A DNA stretch of 8,501 bases from an uncultured bacterium (GTDB lineage: Bacteria > Cyanobacteriota > Vampirovibrionia > Gastranaerophilales > Gastranaerophilaceae). Numbering within the stretch: position 1 is the stretch's first letter; each line of letters starts with the position of its first letter. A program made the position numbers and the translations under genes. A model generated the notes under the pieces. The model was given only the letters and a program-made list of their open reading frames with translations. It did not search any database and had not been told where the DNA came from. This document shows positions 1 through 4,158 of this stretch, in pieces. The DNA is taken from positions 1-8,501 of the forward strand of contig CAMHDG010000056.1 of the NCBI GenBank assembly GCA_946183815.1, read 5' to 3'.

Positions 1-648
1 ATTAAAAGAGGCGAAAATGAATGGACTGATAAGATTTGGGAATTGATGGATGCTATTGATTCTTACTTCCCTGAACCTGTCAGAGAATTAGACAAGCCAT
101 TCTTGATGCCGGTTGAAGACGTATTCTCAATCACTGGTCGTGGTACTGTTGCTACAGGCCGTGTTGAAAGAGGTATCGTTAAAGTTGGTGACGAAGTTGA
201 ATTAGTTGGTTTAGGCGAAACTAAGAAAACTACCGTTACCGGTGTTGAAATGTTCAGAAAATCTCTTGACCAAGGTCAAGCAGGTGACAACATTGGTGCA
301 TTGTTAAGAGGTATTGATAAGACTGAAATCCAACGTGGTCAAGTTTTATGTAAACCTGGTTCAATCCACCCACACACTAAATTCACAGCTAACGTTTACG
401 TATTGAAGAAAGAAGAAGGCGGACGTCACACTCCATTCTTCCCTGGTTACAGACCTCAGTTCTATATCAGAACTACTGACGTAACCGGTTCAATCCAATT
501 CGATGGCGAAATGGTTATGCCTGGTGATAACGTAGTTATGACAGTTGAATTGATTGCTCCTGTCGCTATTGAAGAAGGTATGAGATTCGCTATCCGTGAA
601 GGTGGTAGAACTGTTGGTGCCGGTGTTGTTGACAAAATTATTGAATAA
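1..648 (+). CDS. tuf: Elongation factor Tu, C-terminal part (5' end outside window)
   Basis: EF-Tu is the GTPase that brings aminoacyl-tRNA to the ribosome. The frame is open from base 1 and gives 215 residues, roughly the last 55% of a protein of about 395 residues; the G domain is almost wholly outside the window. Domain 2 is visible from PFLMPVEDVFSITGRGTVATGRVERG (cited in two parts: PFLMPVEDVF and SITGRGTVATGRVERG) through the RGQVLCKPG region. Domain 3 follows, with GGRHTPFFPGYRPQFYIRTTDVTG-type sequence (GGRHTPFF, GYRPQFY, RTTDVTG) and the conserved end FAIREGGRTVGAGVV. The loop after RTTDVTG (SIQFDGEMVMPGDN) is two residues shorter than the E. coli loop as I recall it, and lacks the longer insert I recall in photosynthetic cyanobacteria. 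No frameshift or missing conserved block is seen. A strong terminator follows 22 bases after the stop, so this is the last gene of its transcript; no rpsJ follows. Confidence 0.98.
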   Translation: MKRGENEWTDKIWELMDAIDSYFPEPVRELDKPFLMPVEDVFSITGRGTVATGRVERGIVKVGDEVELVGLGETKKTTVTGVEMFRKSLDQGQAGDNIGALLRGIDKTEIQRGQVLCKPGSIHPHTKFTANVYVLKKEEGGRHTPFFPGYRPQFYIRTTDVTGSIQFDGEMVMPGDNVVMTVELIAPVAIEEGMRFAIREGGRTVGAGVVDKIIE

Positions 649-670
649 TTTTTTTAACAATTAAGCATAA

Positions 671-701
671 AAAAAGAGGTTAGGTTTCCTAACCTCTTTT
701 T
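671..701. terminator. Strong hairpin terminator after tuf (bidirectional)
   Basis: A perfect 14-bp stem (671-684 with 688-701) has a 3-nt loop. The left arm starts with five A and the right arm ends with five T, so it can work as an intrinsic terminator from either side. It ends the tuf transcript and would block read-through from the minus-strand gene at 1025-1993. Confidence 0.9.
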
Positions 702-1024
702 ATTTGTGATTTACATACTTAATTAGTCAAAGTACTTGCGAAAAAATTTTCTAACTAAATCGGCTGGATTGCCACGAAATTTTAGTTAAAAATTTCTCGC
801 AATGACGGGCTTTGGTGTTAGGTGGCAATTCCACACTTTTCACTTATTAAGTAGGATGCAATTTTGCACTGCATATTTTAAACCCTCACCCTAGCCCTCT
901 CCCAGAGGTAGAGGGGATAGCGAACGAGGTATGCAGTTAACTTTCCATTTTCCACTTAAAAAGTCGGCTGAATTGTTCTCGCATGGCAATAACTTTAATT
1001 AGGTTTATAAGTCCATTTTATTTA
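702..1024. repeat. Gene-free spacer with decayed palindromic repeat fragments
   Basis: No supported gene lies here. I see four repeat-like pieces. An imperfect inverted repeat spans about 768-804 (ATTGCCACGAAATT against AATTTCTCGCAAT). A GTGG-CAATT-CCAC palindrome lies at about 822-834. A GTAGGATGCAATTTT word starts at 851 and has a close relative at 6931. A CCCTCACC...CCTCTCCCAGAGG...AGAGGGG segment (883-916) contains a 6-bp stem (895-900 with 910-915). The CGCAATGACGG and CCCTCACCCTAGCCCTCTCCC words resemble dispersed intergenic repeats that I recall from unrelated bacterial genomes. They look eroded and have no coding potential. Confidence 0.5.
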
Positions 1025-1993
1025 TTACATCATGCCTGCTAAATCTGTTAGTTTTTTATCGAAAGCATTTTTTAATTTTGTATAAGAGGTGTCGCCTGAT
1101 AGTCTTAATTTGTCCAAAACATCGTATATTTTGCCGACTTTTTCGCCTGCAAGCATTTCTTCCATTGTCATTTTTTCTATCTCTGCGCCTAAATCTGATG
1201 CATTCATTTTTGCATATTGCATAACAGATTTTTTACTTTCTTCTGCAACATTTGTTGCTTCAGAAATTGCGCTTTCTGTCGGGGAACTCTTTTCTACAAG
1301 TTCTTCTATTCGTTTTTCTATTATTTTGCTTATTTTTTCATATTCATGAGGGTCTTTATCTTTTATGTTTTCAATGTCCATCATTAGAGATTGAAGTTCT
1401 TCTAAATTATCTGCTTTGTTGATTTTATTTTTTAACTCTGTTATTTCGTGCATGTTATGAGTTTTGTAGGCTGACCTCATAGCAGGTAGTTGGTCAATTT
1501 TGCTGTATGTTTCCATAGAGAGTTGAGTTATAGGTTCAACGTGTGTTGCAAAAACTTCTCTCGCTTTTTTTGAAGCCACTTCATCTTCCCCCATCGCCAT
1601 ATCGCCAATTTTGTCAGTAAATCCTTTGTATTTTTCCTCAATAGCAATTATCGCTTTTTGGTGTCTTGCTTTTGGGTTTGACATTTGTTTTACATTTTCA
1701 GGTGAAAAAGTTTCGAGAAGTTTTGCATATTCTTCTCTCCAGCAGTCGCAAATTTTTTCAACTGTTTCTGTGTCGTTTATATCGTGAAATTCCTCTATAG
1801 CCTTTTTAATATCAAAATCTTCAGATGTTTTCTTTATTATATCAGGGTGAAAATATCCTGCGCAAAGTCCTTTAGGGGTTTCGCCTTGCAGTCTGTTACC
1901 AACCTCTTGCTTTGTAACAAGGTCTTTCGCTGTATTTTTTAAATCGACACTCACTTTTGCGATTTCTTCAGTTAGTTTTGGGTTGATATTCAT
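1025..1993 (-). CDS. Uncharacterised alpha-helical cytoplasmic protein (322 aa)
   Basis: I do not recognise this family. The start is well supported: the ATG at 1991-1993 is preceded on the minus strand by GAGGA seven bases upstream. The protein has no signal peptide and no membrane segment. It is rich in K, E, D and M and looks helical nearly throughout. The part from about residue 180 to 235 (ITELKNKINKADNLEELQSL and KISKIIEKRIEELVEK) is a likely coiled coil. Three cysteines cluster at residues 44, 82 and 84 (KGLCAGYFH and KICDCWREE), which could be structural or metal-binding; this is only a guess. It lies downstream of the 162-aa gene in the same direction, but a terminator between them suggests separate transcription. 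No clear terminator follows its stop apart from the hairpin at 671-701. It is probably lineage-specific. Confidence 0.85.
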   Translation of the reverse strand: MNINPKLTEEIAKVSVDLKNTAKDLVTKQEVGNRLQGETPKGLCAGYFHPDIIKKTSEDFDIKKAIEEFHDINDTETVEKICDCWREEYAKLLETFSPENVKQMSNPKARHQKAIIAIEEKYKGFTDKIGDMAMGEDEVASKKAREVFATHVEPITQLSMETYSKIDQLPAMRSAYKTHNMHEITELKNKINKADNLEELQSLMMDIENIKDKDPHEYEKISKIIEKRIEELVEKSSPTESAISEATNVAEESKKSVMQYAKMNASDLGAEIEKMTMEEMLAGEKVGKIYDVLDKLRLSGDTSYTKLKNAFDKKLTDLAGMM

Positions 1994-2068
1994 TTAACTA
2001 TCCTCACATGGTAATAAAGTTAGTTGAGTATTAGTAATTTCAGAGGGTTTGAGTTTTGTTACAAAAAT

Positions 2069-2105
2069 TAAAAGAGGTTAACTTGTATAAAGCCAGCCTC
2101 TTTTA
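2069..2105 (-). terminator. Intrinsic terminator of the 162-aa gene
   Basis: The stem TAAAAGAGG (2069-2077) pairs perfectly with CCTCTTTTA (2097-2105) and can be extended by a G-U and an A-T pair. On the minus strand the second arm ends in TTTTA followed by ATTTTTG, a typical U-rich tail. It starts 20 bases after the stop codon of the minus-strand gene at 2125-2613. Confidence 0.75.
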
Positions 2106-2124
2106 TTAAATTATTGATAATACT

Positions 2125-2613
2125 TTACGCTGCCAAGTTCAGTTGTTTTTGGCTTTGTTCTGCTGTTATTTGTTTTGCCATTACATTTGCAAGTTGCATA
2201 GCCTGAACTTTTTGGGTGTCTGTCATGTTTTTGTTTTTGTCACTGTTTATCCAACCCATAAAGGCTTCGTATAAGTTTCTTCCGCTGTTTACAGCGTCAG
2301 TCATTACTTCAAATATTTCTTTTGCAGCAGTAATTGCTGAAATTACCTCTGCAGGTGATGGTGCTTTAAAGGCTTTTAATTGAGTGCTTGAACCTAATAT
2401 TCTGTTTTCCATACAAAATTCGTCTTCATCAGGTGTTCTTTCCAAGCCTTGTGGTAATCTGTCAATTTCGTTGCTAATTCCATGTTCCCTTTTATATTCA
2501 GGGGTGTATTCTATAAATACAGGAGGTTTTGTTTCAACACATACCGGTGGTTCTTTTAATCTTTCGCCTGTTCCATAATTCTCAGGGGGTAATACTGTCA
2601 ACATTTCAACCAT
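2125..2613 (-). CDS. Uncharacterised protein (162 aa), two-part layout
   Basis: I do not recognise this family. The ATG at 2611-2613 has GGAG eight bases upstream, a good ribosome binding site. There is no signal peptide or transmembrane segment. Residues 1-65 are proline- and glutamate-rich and probably poorly ordered (PPENYGTGERLKEPPVCVET, then KPPVFIEYTPEYK). From about residue 85 the sequence becomes helical (SPAEVISAITAAKEIFEVM) and ends in a Q/A-rich helix (QAMQLANVMAKQITAEQSQK). This two-part layout could fit an adaptor or a secreted-effector-like protein, but nothing in the sequence proves a role. Its start faces the start of the cysteine-rich gene, so the roughly 160-bp region 2614-2771 holds both promoters. 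Its transcript ends at the hairpin 2069-2105. Confidence 0.82.
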   Translation of the reverse strand: MVEMLTVLPPENYGTGERLKEPPVCVETKPPVFIEYTPEYKREHGISNEIDRLPQGLERTPDEDEFCMENRILGSSTQLKAFKAPSPAEVISAITAAKEIFEVMTDAVNSGRNLYEAFMGWINSDKNKNMTDTQKVQAMQLANVMAKQITAEQSQKQLNLAA

Positions 2614-2717
2614 AACATAATCTCCTACACTAACACACTTGTTTTTATAAAGTAATTTTTTTCGTGTTTTTTGCTAGTTTTTGACGATTTTTTAATTTTT
2701 GTAAACTGAATGTTGTA

Positions 2718-2766
2718 TTGACGAAAACCTAAAAAAAATTGTATTATAAAGTTAACGTAAAGGAGG
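2718..2766 (+). promoter_or_regulatory. Sigma-70-type promoter and strong ribosome binding site of the cysteine-rich gene
   Basis: The -35 box TTGACG (2718-2723) and -10 box TATTAT (2742-2747) are separated by 18 bases. AAAGGAGG (2759-2766) lies five bases before the ATG at 2772, an almost ideal Shine-Dalgarno sequence. The transcript leader would be only about 17 bases, leaving no room for a riboswitch. No obvious operator palindrome overlaps the boxes, so a metal-responsive control site is not visible. Confidence 0.7.
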
Positions 2767-2771
2767 CAAAT

Positions 2772-3464
2772 ATGAAAAAAATTATGGTTATGTTTATGGC
2801 AGTCTGTACGATGTTTATTTGCGGTATGACTGTTAATGCAGCGGATGTAAATACACCTGCGCAAACTGTTGTTCAGACTGAAGACAGTGCAGGTATCCAT
2901 GGCAATATTATTGATGCAGTAAAAGGTGACAAATGTTCTTGTCCTTGTTGCAAAAAAGGTTGCGATTGTTGTAAAGACGGTAAATGTACTTGTGGTAGTA
3001 AATGTTCTTGCCCTTGTTGCAAAAAGGATTGTGATTGTTGTAAAAAAGATTGCAAATGCGGTGATTGTCCTAAATGCAAGAAAAATTGCGACTGTTGTAA
3101 AGATGGTTGTACTTGCGGTGACTGTCCAAAATGTACCCCTAAATGTGACTGTTGTAAAGAGGGTTGCAAATGTGGTGATTGCCAAAAATGTACTCCAAAA
3201 TGTGATTGTCCTTGTTGTAAAGATAGCAAATGCACCTGTGGTTGCCAAGAAGGTGGCAAATGTAGTTGCGGTGAAGAAAAAGCAGATAGTGTTCATGGCA
3301 ACATAATTGATGCAGTAAAAGGTGACAAATGCAAATGTTCTGATAAATGCACCTGTGGTTGCCAAGAGGGTGAAAAATGTTCTTGCGATAAATCAAAATG
3401 TAACTGCAACAAGCAAAAATGCAAATCTAAAAAATGTAAAAAAGGATGCAAAATTAAAAAATAA
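2772..3464 (+). CDS. Exported cysteine-rich repeat protein, metallothionein-like in composition (230 aa)
   Basis: The ATG at 2772 is chosen because AGGAGG lies five bases upstream and a signal peptide begins there: MKKIM, a hydrophobic stretch to about residue 20, then VNA-AD, fitting signal peptidase I cleavage after residue 23. The bases before the two cysteines in the signal do not form a lipobox. The mature part has 55 cysteines, mostly as CxC, CDCC, CPCC and CxxC, with many K, D and G and almost no aromatic residues. Three 19-residue tandem repeats begin at C87, C106 and C125 (pattern CDCCKxxCxCGDCxKC), with a diverged fourth at C144. The segment HGNIIDAVKGDKC occurs twice (43-55 and 175-187), as does KCTCGCQEG (153-161 and 192-200), so the C-terminal part arose by internal duplication. 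The tail is lysine-rich. Binding of soft metals is the natural inference, in the periplasm or at the surface. It is not homologous to any family I can name; the cyanobacterial SmtA type is far shorter and cytoplasmic. Confidence 0.9.
   Translation: MKKIMVMFMAVCTMFICGMTVNAADVNTPAQTVVQTEDSAGIHGNIIDAVKGDKCSCPCCKKGCDCCKDGKCTCGSKCSCPCCKKDCDCCKKDCKCGDCPKCKKNCDCCKDGCTCGDCPKCTPKCDCCKEGCKCGDCQKCTPKCDCPCCKDSKCTCGCQEGGKCSCGEEKADSVHGNIIDAVKGDKCKCSDKCTCGCQEGEKCSCDKSKCNCNKQKCKSKKCKKGCKIKK
2898..2935 (+). repeat. 38-bp direct repeat, copy 1 (partner at 3294-3331)
   Basis: This encodes HGNIIDAVKGDK plus the first bases of the next cysteine codon. It differs from copy 2 at only two bases, both silent at the protein level. 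The copies are 396 bp (132 codons) apart. Confidence 0.9.
3030..3200 (+). repeat. Three tandem 57-bp coding repeats
   Basis: The units are 3030-3086, 3087-3143 and 3144-3200. Each encodes a 19-residue CDCC...GDCxKC block of the cysteine-rich protein. A fourth, altered unit begins at 3201. The period is a multiple of three, so gain or loss of a unit keeps the frame. Confidence 0.85.
3294..3331 (+). repeat. 38-bp direct repeat, copy 2 (partner at 2898-2935)
   Basis: This is the second copy of the HGNIIDAVKGDK-coding segment, marking the start of a partial duplication of the cysteine-rich domain. Recombination between the copies would delete most of the metal-binding-like region but keep the frame. 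Confidence 0.9.
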
Positions 3465-3487
3465 AAATATAATTATTTCAACAAAAG

Positions 3488-3517
3488 ACGGGTATATTAG
3501 ATTATACCCGTTTTTTT
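3488..3517 (+). terminator. Intrinsic terminator of the cysteine-rich gene
   Basis: The stem ACGGGTATA (3488-3496) pairs perfectly with TATACCCGT (3503-3511) around a 6-nt loop, followed by a run of T to 3517. It lies 24 bases after the stop codon. Confidence 0.9.
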
Positions 3518-3533
3518 AGTCTTATGTGTTTTT

Positions 3534-3560
3534 GATGCGGTAATCAAAGGTTGCCACATC
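3534..3560. repeat. 27-bp palindromic repeat, copy 1
   Basis: GATGCGGTAATC (3534-3545), AAA loop, GGTTGCCACATC (3549-3560) form a 12-bp hairpin with two G-U pairs and one mismatch. The same element occurs at 4052-4078, also preceded by a run of T and followed by CT. Together they bracket the 25-aa peptide module. Confidence 0.75.
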
Positions 3561-3634
3561 CTTGTTTGTCAGATTAGAAACAAAATTTTTTCCTTAAATA
3601 TTCTATTTTTTGTAAAAAAATATAAATATTTCCC

Positions 3635-3670
3635 TTGAAAAATTACAAAAATCGGTTAATATATTAATAT
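3635..3670 (+). promoter_or_regulatory. Possible plus-strand promoter opposing the peptide gene
   Basis: TTGAAA (3635-3640) is followed by AT-rich -10 candidates: TAATAT at 3657 (spacing 16) or TATATT at 3660 (spacing 19). Spacing or match is imperfect in each case. A transcript starting near 3670 would run into the 3' end and body of the minus-strand peptide gene, and so could be an antisense RNA. Confidence 0.4.
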
Positions 3671-3671
3671 A

Positions 3672-3760
3672 GATGAAACGGGCGAGTAAATGCTCAATTA
3701 CTCACTGCTCGGATAGTTTAAGTCAAAGGTGGCTCTTATCGTTTTCGGTATGAGCCATTT
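3672..3760 (+). ncRNA. Candidate antisense or structured RNA (ends uncertain)
   Basis: If the plus-strand promoter works, the RNA would contain a hairpin GAGTAA/TTACTC (3684-3689 with 3698-3703) and a second hairpin TGGCTC/GAGCCA (3730-3735 with 3752-3757) that extends inward through T-A, A-T, U-G and C-G pairs. The tail after the second hairpin (ATTTATTATG) is a poor terminator, so the RNA may instead run to about 3910 and close on itself through AACGGGC/GCCCGTT. At two places the plus RNA has a G-U pair where the minus RNA would have an A-C mismatch, which mildly favours a folded plus-strand RNA. I could not match it to tmRNA, RNase P or SRP RNA; a 6S-like rod cannot be excluded. Confidence 0.3.
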
Positions 3761-3905
3761 ATTATGTATATAATTAAAAAAATCAAAAATAAAGATAAAT
3801 TTAATTTGTCCATATCAGTGACCCTCCTTTCAATAAACTATCAGCTTCAAGCCAAAGTAGTTATGTTGGCTGATACTTTATAAAGTGTCACCGAGTTTGC
3901 CCGTT
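3677..3905 (-). other. Nested long-range inverted repeats that would fold the peptide mRNA
   Basis: Going inward, the following arms are complementary: 3677-3683 with 3899-3905 (AACGGGC/GCCCGTT, 7 bp); 3708-3712 with 3891-3895 (CTCGG/CCGAG); 3713-3720 with 3834-3841 (ATAGTTTA/TAAACTAT, 8 bp); and 3725-3732 with 3823-3830 (AAAGGTGG/CCTCCTTT, 7 of 8). The last pair buries the peptide's ribosome binding site. The segment TATCAGC (3839-3845) can instead pair with GCTGATA (3869-3875), and AGCCAA (3850-3855) with TTGGCT (3866-3871). These alternatives exclude some of the long-range pairs, which would permit switching between folds. Confidence 0.6.
3736..3813 (-). CDS. 25-aa hydrophobic peptide, candidate type I toxin
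   Basis: This is a small minus-strand gene of 26 codons with its stop. It starts at ATG 3811-3813, preceded eight bases upstream by GGAGGG within AAAGGAGGG. The peptide begins MDKLN, continues with an uninterrupted hydrophobic run (LSLFLIFLIIYII) and ends NGSYRKR. That gives a single membrane-spanning helix with a basic C-terminal tail, the form shared by type I toxin peptides of the Fst, Ibs and TisB kinds (similarity of form, not homology). A TTGAAA-N17-TATAAT promoter lies on the same strand at 3941-3969. Its ribosome binding site is complementary to sequence just beyond the stop codon, so translation is probably inhibited in the full-length mRNA. AT-rich DNA easily yields Leu/Ile/Phe runs, so the hydrophobic sequence alone is weak; the ribosome binding site, promoter and foldback together make the case. 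It could also be a regulatory leader peptide or a small membrane protein. Confidence 0.6.
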   Translation of the reverse strand: MDKLNLSLFLIFLIIYIINGSYRKR

Positions 3906-3940
3906 CCGTTTATATAAATATATTAATGCACAATATAATG

Positions 3941-3969
3941 ATTATACATTAAATTTTTTTCAATTTCAA
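3941..3969 (-). promoter_or_regulatory. Near-consensus sigma-70 promoter of the 25-aa peptide gene
   Basis: On the minus strand, TTGAAA (3969-3964) and a perfect TATAAT (3946-3941) are separated by exactly 17 bases. Transcription would start near 3934, giving a leader of about 120 bases before the peptide ATG. Such a long leader for a 25-codon gene suggests control at the RNA level. Confidence 0.7.
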
Positions 3970-4010
3970 ACCTTTGTATTTTTTGTTTTTTGTGATGCTA
4001 CATTTCTTAT

Positions 4011-4034
4011 AAAAGTCGGCTTGGTAAAGCCGAC
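4011..4034 (-). terminator. GC-rich hairpin, possible minus-strand terminator or repeat
   Basis: GTCGGCTT (4015-4022) pairs perfectly with AAGCCGAC (4027-4034) around a 4-nt loop. On the minus strand it is followed by TTTTATAAG, a short U tail; on the plus strand a T run comes only about 11 bases later. It lies between secA and the peptide promoter and could insulate them. The TCGGCT word also occurs in the repeat-rich spacer near 760 and 964, so it may be a dispersed repeat. Confidence 0.45.
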
Positions 4035-4051
4035 CTACTACTTCTTTTTTT

Positions 4052-4078
4052 GATGTGGTAATCAAAGATTATTACATC
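4052..4078. repeat. 27-bp palindromic repeat, copy 2
   Basis: GATGTGGTAATC (4052-4063), AAA loop, GATTATTACATC (4067-4078) form a 12-bp hairpin with two G-U pairs. Relative to the copy at 3534-3560, most differences keep pairing through G-U, as expected if the hairpin itself is maintained. Confidence 0.75.
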
Positions 4079-4101
4079 CTACGTTTAGATACCTATACTA
4101 T

Positions 4102-4130
4102 TTCGCTAAATGTTATATTCGTGGTATTAT
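4102..4130 (+). promoter_or_regulatory. Extended -10 promoter of secA
   Basis: TGG-TATTAT (4122-4130) is an extended -10 element. The -35 position 17 bases upstream (TTCGCT, 4102-4107) is weak, which an extended -10 can tolerate. Transcription would start near 4137. AAGGGGA (4144-4150) serves as the ribosome binding site eight bases before the ATG. I see no secM-like leader gene. Confidence 0.5.
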
Positions 4131-4158
4131 GTAAACAACAGACAAGGGGATATAGTAA

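Noticed and set aside
1089..1349. 86-aa plus-strand frame inside the 322-aa gene (likewise 2384-2578, 4549-4806, 6409-6600 and 7235-7462)
   Set aside because: These are antisense shadows of well-supported genes, without ribosome binding sites or promoters of their own.
2739..2771. TTG start giving 11 extra residues before the cysteine-rich protein
   Set aside because: The extra codons overlap the -10 box and the Shine-Dalgarno sequence; the ATG at 2772 has an ideal ribosome binding site and begins a signal peptide.
2800..2830. Lipoprotein signal in the cysteine-rich protein
   Set aside because: Neither cysteine in the signal region is preceded by the small residue at -1 that a lipobox needs; VNA-AD fits signal peptidase I better.
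3030..3200. CRISPR-like regular repeat
   Set aside because: The 57-bp units are contiguous, in frame and coding, with no unique spacers.
2625..3365. Long minus-strand open frame across the cysteine-rich gene (and shorter frames at 2873-3259, 3139-3396 and plus 2926-3306)
   Set aside because: These follow from the repeated TGT/TGC/AAA codon composition of the real gene, which leaves other frames open. They lack ribosome binding sites and give low-complexity T/F or Q/S products.
3562..3592. TTGTTT/AAACAA hairpin followed by six T as another terminator
   Set aside because: The stem is only 6 bp, has one G-C pair in each arm region and a 10-nt loop, and a strong terminator already lies at 3488-3517.
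3672..3910. tmRNA, RNase P RNA, SRP RNA or secA leader riboswitch
   Set aside because: No tRNA-like ends with CCA or T-loop, none of the conserved core words I know for these RNAs, and the region is separated from secA by the hairpin at 4015 and a separate promoter at 4102-4130.
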